This document shows, piece after piece, positions 1 to 8,219 of a stretch of 64,000 nucleotides of DNA; positions within the stretch are counted from its first letter, which is position 1, and each line of letters starts with the position of its first letter. Source of the stretch: Bradyrhizobium sp. CCBAU 53340 (GTDB lineage Bacteria; Pseudomonadota; Alphaproteobacteria; Rhizobiales; Xanthobacteraceae); contig NZ_CP030055.1 in NCBI RefSeq assembly GCF_015291645.1, forward strand, positions 744,001 to 808,000, given 5' to 3'. A program made the translations under genes and the position numbers. Under the pieces are notes generated by a model, which made no database searches, was not told the origin of the DNA, and saw only the letters and a program-made list of their open reading frames with translations.

Positions 1-155
1 CTCGGCTTCTGCTGGGGCAGGGCCGCGCCCTGACTGAGCGCCACGCCGCCGACGAGGCCGCTGAGGGCACTCGTCAGCATGCCCAGCACGGCTCCGCCGA
101 CCAGATGGCGCCGTTTCATCGGGGAGGTCGCGGTGCTATGCTCCGTTTCGGTCAT
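1..155 (-). CDS. N-terminus of a Tat-exported protein (partial)
   Basis: Only the first 51 codons are present; the gene runs off the left edge. Translation from the ATG at 155 gives a short polar leader, then MKRRHLVGGAVLGMLTSALS and a hydrophobic stretch. The Arg pair before a Gly/Ala/Leu-rich core resembles a Tat signal peptide or a signal anchor. The mature function cannot be read. It lies divergent from the TetR gene, and its predicted promoter overlaps the repeated operator at 181-223, so it is the likely main target of that regulator. Confidence 0.6.
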   Translation of the reverse strand, partial: MTETEHSTATSPMKRRHLVGGAVLGMLTSALSGLVGGVALSQGAALPQQKP

Positions 156-180
156 TTCGAACTCCCGGCTGGTCAATCTA

Positions 181-223
181 AACAGTGTTAAGATAGATAG
201 ACCCCAATCTGAACAGTGTCAAG
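181..223 (-). promoter_or_regulatory. Divergent promoter flanked by TetR-type direct repeats
   Basis: Two near-identical 12-mers, AACAGTGTTAAG (181-192) and AACAGTGTCAAG (212-223), lie 31 bases apart in direct orientation, about three helical turns. On the minus strand the second repeat supplies TTGACA (222-217), followed after exactly 17 bases by TATCTA (199-194), a good sigma-70 promoter for the exported-protein gene. A repressor bound to the repeats would cover it. The adjacent TetR protein is the natural candidate; this is inferred from position only. Confidence 0.55.
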
Positions 224-230
224 TTTGCGC

Positions 231-917
231 ATGACGAAACCGATCGCGCCCGCGCGCGCCAAGCCGAGCCGCAAGGTTCCGAAGCCGGAAGCCGGCTATC
301 ATCATGGTGAGCTTCAGGAAGCCCTGATCGCGGCGAGCGAAGCCATTCTCGCCGAGCACGGCGCCGAGGGGTTCACCTTGCGCGAGGCCGCCCGCCGCGC
401 CGGCGTGTCCCCGGCCGCGCCGTCGCATCATTTCGGCAATGCACAGGGTCTTTTGACCGAGGTGGCGATCCGCGGCTATGAGGCGCTCGCCGGCGCGCTG
501 CGTGATGCGGCATCCCGCAAGCAGGGCGCGCGCGAACAGCTCCATGCCCAGGGCCTCGCTTATGTCGAATTCGCGCTGAAGCACCCCGGCCGCTTCCAGA
601 TGATGTTTGCCAACAAGCGCCTCGTTGCCGACGATCCGCGTCTCGCCCAGGCGAGTAGGGCGGCCGGCCGCGAGTTCGAGATCATCATCGCCGAGCTTGT
701 CGGTGGGACGCCGCGGCAGGCGAAGACCGCGGCTGCGGCGGCCTGGTCCACCGTTCACGGCTTTGCCAAGCTTGCCCTCGAAGACAAATTCGGTTCAGGA
801 AAGAGCGAGGCCGGATACCGCGAGATCATGACGACGCTCAATCACGTCCTGAACTATCTCTGGCCGGTGAATAGCGCGCGGCGCCAAAATGCAGATCGCG
901 GGGTGAATGGGTCATGA
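231..917 (+). CDS. TetR/AcrR-family transcriptional regulator
   Basis: A 228-residue one-component regulator. A basic tail (about 1-20) precedes YHHGELQ and the helix-turn-helix (about 28-75, with LREAARRAGVSPAAPSHHFG). The C-terminal ligand domain has the WHG-type look of TetR_C_13 proteins (STVHGFAKLALEDKFG). A GTG at 216 is in frame, but it lies inside the repeated operator, so the ATG at 231 was chosen. The stop overlaps the start of the following hydrolase (ATGA), implying translational coupling. It probably represses itself and the divergent exported protein; the ligand is unknown. Confidence 0.85.
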   Translation: MTKPIAPARAKPSRKVPKPEAGYHHGELQEALIAASEAILAEHGAEGFTLREAARRAGVSPAAPSHHFGNAQGLLTEVAIRGYEALAGALRDAASRKQGAREQLHAQGLAYVEFALKHPGRFQMMFANKRLVADDPRLAQASRAAGREFEIIIAELVGGTPRQAKTAAAAAWSTVHGFAKLALEDKFGSGKSEAGYREIMTTLNHVLNYLWPVNSARRQNADRGVNGS

Positions 918-1591
918 CGGCCAAGGCGACGGAGCTTAAGCTCGACATCGAACGCATCGGCACGGTCTCCGCGATCCTGATGCAGCCGGACAATGCGCGC
1001 GCCTGCTACGTCCTGGCGCACGGCGCCGGGACAGACATGCGGCATGCGTCGATGGAGAAGATTGCGGTGGGCCTCGCAGAGCGAGGCATCGCGACGCTCC
1101 GCTTCAATTTTCCCTACACGGAAAGCAAGCAGGGGCGTCCCGACCAGCCGGCGGTCGCACATGCAACCATCCGCGCGGCGGTTAAGGAGGCGGCGCGGCT
1201 GTGCCCGGGATTGAAGCTCGTCGCCGGCGGAAAGTCGTTCGGCGGCCGCATGACCTCCCAGGCGCAATCGAAGGCGGCTTTGCCTGGTGTCGGGGGGCTC
1301 GCCTTCCTCGGCTTTCCCCTGCATGCCGACAAGAAGCCCTCGACCGAGCGCGCCGAGCATCTCGCGCATGTCGAGATCCCCATGCTGTTCCTGCAAGGCA
1401 CGCGCGATGGGCTGGCCGATCTCGGCCTGCTCAGGCCGGTCGTTGCAGCGCTCGGGGCGAAGGCGACGCTGCATGAGATCGAAGGCGGCGATCACTCTTT
1501 CGCAGTGCTGAAGAAGTCCGGCCGGACCAATGACGAGGCGCTCAGCGAGGTGCTCGACACGCTCGCGACTTGGATTGATCAACTTGCCTGA
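914..1591 (+). CDS. Alpha/beta hydrolase of the Tex30/KANL3-like family
   Basis: A 225-residue single-domain alpha/beta hydrolase. The oxyanion-side motif HGAGTDM is near residue 36, the nucleophile elbow is GGKSFGGR with Ser108, and plausible triad partners are Asp165 (GTRDGLAD) and His194 (GGDHSF). This pattern matches small cytosolic dienelactone-hydrolase-like proteins (COG3571 type). There is no signal peptide. It overlaps the TetR stop by four bases and is probably co-transcribed with it. The substrate is unknown. Confidence 0.8.
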   Translation: MTAKATELKLDIERIGTVSAILMQPDNARACYVLAHGAGTDMRHASMEKIAVGLAERGIATLRFNFPYTESKQGRPDQPAVAHATIRAAVKEAARLCPGLKLVAGGKSFGGRMTSQAQSKAALPGVGGLAFLGFPLHADKKPSTERAEHLAHVEIPMLFLQGTRDGLADLGLLRPVVAALGAKATLHEIEGGDHSFAVLKKSGRTNDEALSEVLDTLATWIDQLA

Positions 1592-1594
1592 AGG

Positions 1595-2569
1595 TCAGGC
1601 AGAGTAGAGTCCCTTGTCGCGCGCCTTCTGGATCGCGAGCGCGGCGATCAGGTCGAGCGTCGGCGTCGACAGGCCGGCGGTGCGCGCGAAGGCGGCGGGC
1701 GCCTTGACCAGCACGTCGATCTCCATAGCGCGGCCGAGCTCATAGTCCTGCAGCAGGGATGGCTTGTGGTTGGGAGCAGGACCACTTCGCGTGACGCGCT
1801 TGACCTCGGGGATGAAGTGCTGGGCGATGTCATTGGCCTCGTTCAGCATGCGCGGGATGACCTCGGCGAAAGCAGGATCGTCGCGCACGCCGCGCGCGGT
1901 CTGGCCGGTGAGCAGGCACAGCACCGACAGCGACATGTTGGTCAGCAGCTTTGACCAGATCGCCTCGCGGATCTCCGCGACCGGCGGCGATTCCAGCCGC
2001 GCGTCGTTGAAGACGCCGCGGAGTTTTGTGATGCGCTCGCAATTGCGGTCGTCGCATTCGCCGATCAGGAGGCGGTTGCGGTCCGGCGTCAGGTTCTGCA
2101 CCACGCCCGGCGCGATCACCTCATTGGAGGAGAAGACGACACCACCGACGATGCGCTCTTTCGGGATGCAGGCGCGCAGGCGGCCGCCTGGATCGAGGAA
2201 CGAAATGTCCGGCGGCGTCGGGTGCCGCGGCGGCAGGCCGATGCCGTACCACCAGGGAATGCCGTTCTGGGCGAACACGATGGCGGTATTGTCTTGCAGC
2301 AGCGGCTTGATGCTTGAGACCAGTCCGGTCAGCGCGGTGGCCTTCAGCGTCGAGATCACCACGTCCTGCGGGCCGAGCTGGGCCGGATCGCCAGAGGCGT
2401 TCACCTTGGCGGAAACCTCGGAATCGCCGACGCGCAGCTTGAGGCCATTGGCGCGCGCCGCCTCCAGATGCGCGCCCCGCATCACGCATGAGACCTCGTG
2501 GCCGGCGCGCGCGAGCCTGACCGCGATATGGCTGCCGACGGCGCCCGTGCCGAAAATGCAGATGCGCAT
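1595..2569 (-). CDS. 2-dehydropantoate 2-reductase family (PanE/ApbA)
   Basis: A 324-residue NADPH-dependent ketopantoate-reductase-like enzyme. The N-terminus MRICIFGTGAVGSH carries the Rossmann GxGxxG motif, and SKLLTNMSLS in the second half holds the expected catalytic Lys and Asn. A longer reading frame extends upstream, but the start at 2569 gives the family N-terminus directly. Many rhizobial genomes hold several PanE paralogues that act on other 2-keto acids, so a role in pantothenate synthesis is not certain. It ends head-on against the hydrolase at 1591. Confidence 0.82.
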   Translation of the reverse strand: MRICIFGTGAVGSHIAVRLARAGHEVSCVMRGAHLEAARANGLKLRVGDSEVSAKVNASGDPAQLGPQDVVISTLKATALTGLVSSIKPLLQDNTAIVFAQNGIPWWYGIGLPPRHPTPPDISFLDPGGRLRACIPKERIVGGVVFSSNEVIAPGVVQNLTPDRNRLLIGECDDRNCERITKLRGVFNDARLESPPVAEIREAIWSKLLTNMSLSVLCLLTGQTARGVRDDPAFAEVIPRMLNEANDIAQHFIPEVKRVTRSGPAPNHKPSLLQDYELGRAMEIDVLVKAPAAFARTAGLSTPTLDLIAALAIQKARDKGLYSA

Positions 2570-2723
2570 GTCTGTATCCCGTCCCAAGTCCCTGGTGCGA
2601 TCAGGTACAGCATGACACAAGCCGCCATGCGATGGACGCGACCGCCCCACGCTGGAAAGATATGGATCGGGGTGTGTAGCCTCGGCCATAGTGCGCGCCA
2701 TCAGAATAACCGGAGGATCGCCG

Positions 2724-3527
2724 ATGACTGCCAGCCCCGTCCTGTGGACCCTTGATGAGCGTGGGGTTGCGACCGTCACGTTGAACCGGCCGGAGGTCAA
2801 CAACGCCTATGACGGCGCCCTGATCGCGGGCGTGCTCGCCGCCATGGACGAACTGGCTAAGAAGCCGAATCTTCGCGTCGTCGTACTCAAGGGCAATGGC
2901 AAGCATTTCCAGGCCGGCGCCGACCTCAAATGGATCAACGGCGTGCGGCCGCAATCGCCTGACGCCAACGAGGCGGCGTCCCGGGCGACGTTCGAGGCCG
3001 TGCAGCGGCTCAACACGCTGCCGATCCCGACCGTCGCCCTGGTGCAGGGCGGCTGCTTCGGCGGCGGCACCGGCGTAATCGCGGCCTGCGATGTCGTGAT
3101 CGCCGCCGACAACGCCCTGTTCTCCATCACCGAGGTGCGCTGGGGCCTGACCGCCGCGATCATCATTCCGCAGCTCTGCGATGCCATTGGTATACGGCAG
3201 GTCCGCCGTTACGCGCTGACAGGCGAACGCTTCGGCGCCGAGGACGCCCGCCGCATCGGCCTCGTGCACGAAGTGGTGCCGCTCGCCGATCTCGAAGCCG
3301 CGGGCACGAAGGTGGTCGAGCAGCTGCTCGCCAACGGCCCGGAAGCCTTGGCTGAGACCAAGCGGCTGGCGCTGGAAAGTTCGTTCGGCGGGATGGCGGT
3401 GGACGACGCGGCGTATACGCGGCTCGTGCAGCTGCATTCGCTCAAGCGCCAGAGCGCGGAAGCGGAGGAGGGGCTGGCCTCGTTCGCCGAGAAGCGGGCG
3501 GCGAAGTGGGGCAGCGGGAAGGGCTGA
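2724..3527 (+). CDS. Enoyl-CoA hydratase/isomerase (crotonase), methylglutaconyl-CoA-hydratase-like
   Basis: A 267-residue crotonase. The ribosome binding site CGGAGGAT (2711-2718) selects the ATG at 2724 over an upstream GTG. Oxyanion-hole segments are FQAGADLKW and QGGCFGGG. The acidic residue in SITEVRWGL is kept, but the first catalytic Glu of classical crotonases is missing (GGGTGVIAACD). The CFGGG...TEVRWGL...ALTGERF pattern resembles LiuC/AtuE-type hydratases of branched-chain and isoprenoid breakdown. No other genes of those pathways are adjacent, so the substrate is open. Confidence 0.82.
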   Translation: MTASPVLWTLDERGVATVTLNRPEVNNAYDGALIAGVLAAMDELAKKPNLRVVVLKGNGKHFQAGADLKWINGVRPQSPDANEAASRATFEAVQRLNTLPIPTVALVQGGCFGGGTGVIAACDVVIAADNALFSITEVRWGLTAAIIIPQLCDAIGIRQVRRYALTGERFGAEDARRIGLVHEVVPLADLEAAGTKVVEQLLANGPEALAETKRLALESSFGGMAVDDAAYTRLVQLHSLKRQSAEAEEGLASFAEKRAAKWGSGKG

Positions 3528-3530
3528 GCG

Positions 3531-3809
3531 TCAGCAGCCGCGGCAGATGCCGTGGATGCTGCGATAGACGGCCTCGTCGTCCTGCCGCATCTGGCGCAGC
3601 GATTCGAGTGTCTTGCTCTCGTCGGTTGCCACCGGCGTAGGCTTGTTGCGCTTCGCTGCTAGCTCTTCCTCCTGCCGCTTGTAACATGCTTCGCGATCAG
3701 GCTTGGCCTGGATGAAGCGGCAGTTCTGCTCGATAGCTGCGGCGGGGGCGGTAGAGATCGCGAGGGCGGTCAGGGTGGCGAGAGCGAATTTCAAAAGGTT
3801 CGAATCCAT
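3531..3809 (-). CDS. Small secreted protein of unknown function
   Basis: 92 residues: a clear Sec signal peptide (hydrophobic about 6-25, AAAIEQ cleavage region), then a short charged domain with four Cys (NCRFIQ, EACYKRQ, GICRGC) and a Lys/Arg/Glu-rich helix around EEELAAKRNK. The Cys pairs suggest disulfides in the periplasm. It starts three bases beyond the crotonase stop on the opposite strand. Family not recognised. Confidence 0.65.
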   Translation of the reverse strand: MDSNLLKFALATLTALAISTAPAAAIEQNCRFIQAKPDREACYKRQEEELAAKRNKPTPVATDESKTLESLRQMRQDDEAVYRSIHGICRGC

Positions 3810-3889
3810 GGCTGCCTTTCAATGGCGGCCTTCTCTCAGGTCCGTTCGGCAAGAGCAACCGCGATGTTGAGACACGCGCGCGACCCGGC

Positions 3890-4774
3890 CTATAGCGACG
3901 GCGCGAGCGACGTTTTCAGCAGGGCCAGCAGTGCCTGCACCGCGGCCGCATTGCGTCGGCGTTCGGGAATGGCGGCTTTCACCCACAATTCCGGAATCGG
4001 AAACTCGCGCAGCACCGGCTTCAGCGCGCCGTTGTGCAAGGCGTCCGCCACGAGATAGTGCGAGATCAGCGTGATGCCGTTGCCGGCGATCGCGCTGCGC
4101 GCCAGCACGTGCCCCTCGTTGGAGGAGAGCAATGGGCTGACCTGGATGCTGATGCGGCCGCGCGGCCCGTCGAAGATCCATTCGGGACCGGTCGGCATGA
4201 AGCTGAGGCAGCGATGCTCGACGAGGTCGCGCGGGTGCTTCGGCGTGCCGTGCGTCTTCAAATAGGCCGGCGAGGCGCAGAGCAATCGTTTCAACGGTAC
4301 CAGTGGCTCGTCGACCACACCGCCGAAGGAGTGCGGGAAGGCGCCGATCGCGATGTCAAAGCCTTCGGTAACAGGATCGACCGGACGGTCGATCAGCACG
4401 ATATCGAGTTTCAGCCGCGGGTTCTGGGTCTGGAACGCACTGAAGGCATCGGCGAGCCTTGCCACCGTCAGCGAGGTCGGCGCCTTGATGCGGAGATGAT
4501 CGACGAGGTCGTGGCCTTTCTCGCCCATGCGCGAAAGCAGGTCGGTGGCGTCGGTGACGACGCCGCGGGCGCGATGCACGTAGCGCTGGCCGGCGTCGGT
4601 GAGCCGCAATTGCCGGGTCGAGCGATGAAACAGCGGCGTGCCGATTCGCGCCTCGAGCTGCGTGACGCGCTTGGCCACGACCGAGGTCGAGACGTTGAGC
4701 TTTCGCGCCGCGGCGGAGAAGCCGGCCGCATCGGCCGTGGCGAGGAATGCCTGCAGGTTCACCAGAATGTCCAT
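3890..4774 (-). CDS. LysR-family transcriptional regulator
   Basis: 294 residues. The winged helix (about 1-60) reads FLATADAAGFSAAARKLNVS followed by VAKRVTQLEARIGTPLFHRS, a standard LysR N-terminus, and the effector domain spans about 90-290. The start, MDILVNLQAF, is of the CrgA/DmlR type. It is divergent from the FAD oxidoreductase and ABC importer operon at 4887-9030, its likely target by position. The ligand is unknown. Confidence 0.88.
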   Translation of the reverse strand: MDILVNLQAFLATADAAGFSAAARKLNVSTSVVAKRVTQLEARIGTPLFHRSTRQLRLTDAGQRYVHRARGVVTDATDLLSRMGEKGHDLVDHLRIKAPTSLTVARLADAFSAFQTQNPRLKLDIVLIDRPVDPVTEGFDIAIGAFPHSFGGVVDEPLVPLKRLLCASPAYLKTHGTPKHPRDLVEHRCLSFMPTGPEWIFDGPRGRISIQVSPLLSSNEGHVLARSAIAGNGITLISHYLVADALHNGALKPVLREFPIPELWVKAAIPERRRNAAAVQALLALLKTSLAPSL

Positions 4775-4780
4775 CTCGAC

Positions 4781-4799
4781 CTTTCGCGATTCGAGAAAG
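4781..4799. promoter_or_regulatory. Imperfect palindrome between the LysR gene and its divergent operon
   Basis: In the 112-base divergent gap, CTTTCGCGATTCGAGAAAG pairs CTTTC with GAAAG around a short centre. LysR proteins commonly bind such interrupted dyads (T-N11-A core) next to their own start codon, where this one sits. This is assigned on symmetry and position alone. Confidence 0.3.
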
Positions 4800-4886
4800 C
4801 TGATCGCATATTTTGGTGGATTGTAGCTCGTCGCGAGTTAATTCATAGTCGTCCCCAAGCAAAGGATTTTTGGGAAGGGACGCGCC

Positions 4887-6251
4887 ATGCGGGCTACGAC
4901 GATCGAAGAACCAGCGCGCCAGGTGCCGCTTTACGGTGAATATGAAGTCGTCGTGCTCGGCGGGGGCCCCGCTGGCATCGTCGCGGCGGCGTCAGCAGCG
5001 CGCGCAGGGCGCAAGACGCTGCTGATCGAGCGTTACGGCTTTCTCGGCGGCATGGGCACCGCGGCCGGCGTCACCAATTTCTGCGGCCTGCATGGCAATG
5101 TCTACGGCGAAGCGGTCCGGCTGGTACAGGGCATGGCATCCGATCTGCTGGCGCGGATCGACCGTCTGAACGGCCTGAACGCGCCGCATCTGATCCTCGG
5201 CAAGGTTTTTGCGCAGGCCTATGACACCGCGGCCTACAAGATCGCGGCGGACGAATTGCTGGCCAGCCACAAGGTGCACATCCTCTTCCACGCGCTCGGC
5301 GCCGGCGTCGTGATGGCCGATGACCGCCGGATCGACGCGCTGATGGTCGAGACCAAGGCCGGCCGGCAGGCGGTGCGCGCGGACATCTTCATCGATTGCT
5401 CCGGCGACGGCGACCTCGCGGTTTGGGCCGGTGCGCCGTTCGAAATCGGCGACGAACACGGCCATCCGCTTTACCCATCGATGATGCTCCGTCTCAACGG
5501 CATCGATCCCGCAAGGGCGGGCGATGCCTGGCGAACCATCCCGCAGTTGATGGAAGCGGCGACTGCAGCCGGTACCCACAAATTCCCGCGCAAAAGCGCG
5601 ATCGTGCGGCCGCAGAAATCCGGCATCGAGTGGCGGGTGAATTTTACGCAAGTCGCGCGCGAGGACGGCCACGCCATCAATGGTGTCGAGCCCGACGATC
5701 TCACCCGCGGCGAGATCGAGGGCCGCAAGCAGGCGCTCGCCGCCTTCGAGTTTCTCCGCACCGTCCCGGGCTTTGAAAAATCCTACATCGTCGACCTGCC
5801 GCCGCAACTTGGCATTCGCGAGACCCGCCGCATCAAGGGCGGCTATCAGCTCAGTGGCAAGGATGTGCTCGGCTGCGCCTCGTTCGAGGACTCCATCGGC
5901 GTCAATGGCTGGCCGATCGAGGCTCATGTCCCGGGCGATGTCGTCTTCACCTTCCCGCCGATCCCGGAATCGCGCGGCTATAACGAGCTGCCCTACCGGA
6001 TGCTGGTGCCCGAAGCCGTCGACAACCTCCTGGTCGCCGGCCGCTGTGCCTCCATGACCCATGAGGGCCAGTCGGCGGCACGGGTGTCCGGTGCCTGTTT
6101 CGTGATGGGCGAGGCGGCCGGTTCCGCCGCGGCCCTGGCGCTCTCCGGAAACCGGATCCCGCGTGACATCCCCATTGAAAAATTGCAGGAAACGTTGAAA
6201 CAACAGGGCGCCTTCATCGGGCGGGATCAGCCCGTGCTAAAGGGCCTGTAA
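4887..6251 (+). CDS. FAD-dependent oxidoreductase (FAD_oxidored family)
   Basis: 454 residues. The N-terminal dinucleotide fold VVVLGGGPAGIVAAASAARA, an Arg-ended second strand (LLIERYGFLGGMGT) and a C-terminal FAD segment (DNLLVAGRCASMTHEG...ARVSGACFVMGEAAG) place it in the large Pfam FAD_oxidored group, whose members are mostly uncharacterised. The SD-like GGGAAGGG lies just upstream. It heads an operon with a substrate-binding protein, an ATPase and a permease, so it probably oxidises the imported compound. There is no signal peptide, so it is cytosolic. Confidence 0.8.
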   Translation: MRATTIEEPARQVPLYGEYEVVVLGGGPAGIVAAASAARAGRKTLLIERYGFLGGMGTAAGVTNFCGLHGNVYGEAVRLVQGMASDLLARIDRLNGLNAPHLILGKVFAQAYDTAAYKIAADELLASHKVHILFHALGAGVVMADDRRIDALMVETKAGRQAVRADIFIDCSGDGDLAVWAGAPFEIGDEHGHPLYPSMMLRLNGIDPARAGDAWRTIPQLMEAATAAGTHKFPRKSAIVRPQKSGIEWRVNFTQVAREDGHAINGVEPDDLTRGEIEGRKQALAAFEFLRTVPGFEKSYIVDLPPQLGIRETRRIKGGYQLSGKDVLGCASFEDSIGVNGWPIEAHVPGDVVFTFPPIPESRGYNELPYRMLVPEAVDNLLVAGRCASMTHEGQSAARVSGACFVMGEAAGSAAALALSGNRIPRDIPIEKLQETLKQQGAFIGRDQPVLKGL

Positions 6252-6287
6252 CGGACTGCAAAAAAGAGAATTATTGGAGGAAGCGGG

Positions 6288-7292
6288 ATGATCGGGATTG
6301 CGCGGGTCGCGGCACTTAGCCTTTTGGCTATGATGGCGATGGGCACGGCTAGAGCCGAGGATGCGCTGAAGGCGAAGGTCGGCGTGCTCCGCCTGTCGTC
6401 TTCCGCGCCCGTCTTCATCGCGCAGGACAAGGGCTATTTCCGCGACGCCGGCCTCGACATCGAGCTGAAGTTTTTCGACGCGGCGCAGCCGATCGCGGTC
6501 GCGACCACCTCGGGCGACGTCGATTTCGGTGTCACCGCCTTCACCGCGGGCCTCTACAATCTCGCCGGCAAGGGTGTGCTGAAGGTGATCGGCGGCATGA
6601 GCCGCGAGAAGGCCGGCTATCCCCTGATCGGCTATTTCGCCAGCAACAATGCCTACGCGGCTGGTCTTAAGACGCCAAAGGATCTTGCCGGCAAGCGCAT
6701 CGCGATGACGCAGGTCGGCTCATCATTCCACTATTCTCTCGGCCTGCTCGCCGACAAATATGGCTTCAAGCTGTCCGAGGTGAAGATCGTGCCGCTGCAA
6801 TCGCTGTCGAACGCAGCCGCCGCGCTCAAGGGCGAGACCGTCGATGCCGCGCTGCTGCCGATCTCGACCGCGCGCAAGCTGATGGACGACGGCGGAGCGA
6901 AGTTTTTGGGCTGGGTCGGCGACGAGACGCCGTGGCAGCTGGGCGCGGTGTTCGCTTCGCCAAAGACGCTGGCCAACAAGGTGCTGGTGACCAAATTCCT
7001 CGGCGTGCTCGCGAAAGCCGATCGCGAATATCACGACGTGATTCTCGCTTCGATGAAGGACGGCAAAGCTCCGATCAACGAGCAGACAAAACCGCTGCTG
7101 GAGATCATTGCGAAGTATACGAACCTTCCGGTCGAGCAGGTGGTCGGCAATTGCGCCTATATCGACCCCGACGGCAAGCTCGACGTCAAGAACGTCGACA
7201 ACCAGATCAAATGGCTGCAGGAGCAGGGCTTTGCCGACAAAGGCTATGATGCGGATGCGATCATCGCCAAGGAATATGTGAAGGCGGATTGA
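6288..7292 (+). CDS. ABC importer substrate-binding protein, NMT1/SsuA-like
   Basis: 334 residues with a Sec signal peptide (ALSLLAMMAMGTARAEDA). The mature start KVGVLRLSSSAPVFIAQDKG and YFRDAGLDIELKFFDAAQ are typical of the NMT1/THI5/SsuA periplasmic fold, which binds sulfonates, thiamine precursors, aromatic acids and similar small ligands. A strong SD (GGAGGAAG) precedes the ATG by eight bases. It is the second gene of the operon; ligand specificity cannot be read. Confidence 0.85.
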   Translation: MIGIARVAALSLLAMMAMGTARAEDALKAKVGVLRLSSSAPVFIAQDKGYFRDAGLDIELKFFDAAQPIAVATTSGDVDFGVTAFTAGLYNLAGKGVLKVIGGMSREKAGYPLIGYFASNNAYAAGLKTPKDLAGKRIAMTQVGSSFHYSLGLLADKYGFKLSEVKIVPLQSLSNAAAALKGETVDAALLPISTARKLMDDGGAKFLGWVGDETPWQLGAVFASPKTLANKVLVTKFLGVLAKADREYHDVILASMKDGKAPINEQTKPLLEIIAKYTNLPVEQVVGNCAYIDPDGKLDVKNVDNQIKWLQEQGFADKGYDADAIIAKEYVKAD

Positions 7293-7316
7293 TGCGGCGA
7301 ACAGCACTCTCTCCCC

Positions 7317-7423
7317 GTCATCCTGAGGTGCTCGCAAAGCGAGCCTCGAAGGATGCATGGCCCGGATGCGGCGAGGCTGTCACCCTTCGAGGCCTCCGCT
7401 TCGCTCCGGCGCCTCAGGGTGAC
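7317..7423. repeat. Palindromic intergenic repeat, family A
   Basis: The outer arms GTCATCCTGAGG and CCTCAGGGTGAC bracket inner hairpins (GGTGCTCGCAAAGCGAGCC and GGCCTCCGCTTCGCTCCGGC). A second copy with the same arms is at 19543-19673. It sits inside the ABC operon between the binding protein and the ATPase, where it could fold in mRNA and lower downstream expression. Confidence 0.8.
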
Positions 7424-7445
7424 GGATCACGATATAGGCCGTGAC

Positions 7446-8219
7446 ATGGACCTGATCGCCAACCACATCTCCCACCATTTCGGCGATCTTGCCGTGCTCG
7501 ACGACGTCTCCTTCACGGTGAGTGCCGGTGAAGTGGTGGCGATCGTGGGTCCCTCCGGCTGTGGCAAGAGCACGTTGCTGTCGATCCTCGGCGGGCTGCT
7601 ACAGCCGACCTCGGGCGCGCCCGAACTGCGCGGGGCGCCGCCGGCGGACAGTCTCAACCCGCTCACTTTCGTGTTCCAGGATTTTGCGTTGCTGCCCTGG
7701 GCGACGGTCGAGCAGAACGTCGAATTTCCGTTGCTGCACACGCAGCTCTCGGCAACGGAACGCCACGCGCTGGTCGAGGATGCGCTGCGCCGTACCGGGT
7801 TGACTGATTTCCGCCAGACCTATCCGAAGCAGCTCTCCGGCGGCATGCGCCAGCGCGTCGGCATTTCGCGCGCGCTTGCGGTGAGGCCTGCGATCCTGCT
7901 GATGGACGAGCCGCTGTCGGCGCTGGATTCGCAGACGCGCGAGCTCTTGATGGAAGATTTCGTCCGGCTGCTCGCCGATGGCGGCATGGGCGCGGTCTAT
8001 GTCACGCACAATCTCGAAGAAGCGGCACGGCTTGCCGATCGCATCGTGGTGCTGTCGCGGCGGCCCGGACGGATCCGCGAGGTCGTGACGGTGCCGATGA
8101 CGCGCGCCGAGCGCGGCGAAGCGGCGGCGCGTGAACAGCTGCTGGCGCTGCAGAACCAGATCTGGTCGCTGATCCGCAACGAGGCGATCGATGCCGAGCG
8201 CGAGGTGCAGCATGCTTGA
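7446..8219 (+). CDS. ABC importer ATP-binding subunit
   Basis: 257 residues from the ATG at 7446; an in-frame upstream ATG lies in the palindromic repeat and was rejected. Walker A is VGPSGCGKST, the signature is LSGGMRQRVGISRAL, Walker B is ILLMDEPLSALD and the H-loop is YVTHNLEEA, all intact. It belongs to the SsuB/TauB group. It overlaps the permease start by eight bases, so the pair is translationally coupled. Confidence 0.9.
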   Translation: MDLIANHISHHFGDLAVLDDVSFTVSAGEVVAIVGPSGCGKSTLLSILGGLLQPTSGAPELRGAPPADSLNPLTFVFQDFALLPWATVEQNVEFPLLHTQLSATERHALVEDALRRTGLTDFRQTYPKQLSGGMRQRVGISRALAVRPAILLMDEPLSALDSQTRELLMEDFVRLLADGGMGAVYVTHNLEEAARLADRIVVLSRRPGRIREVVTVPMTRAERGEAAAREQLLALQNQIWSLIRNEAIDAEREVQHA

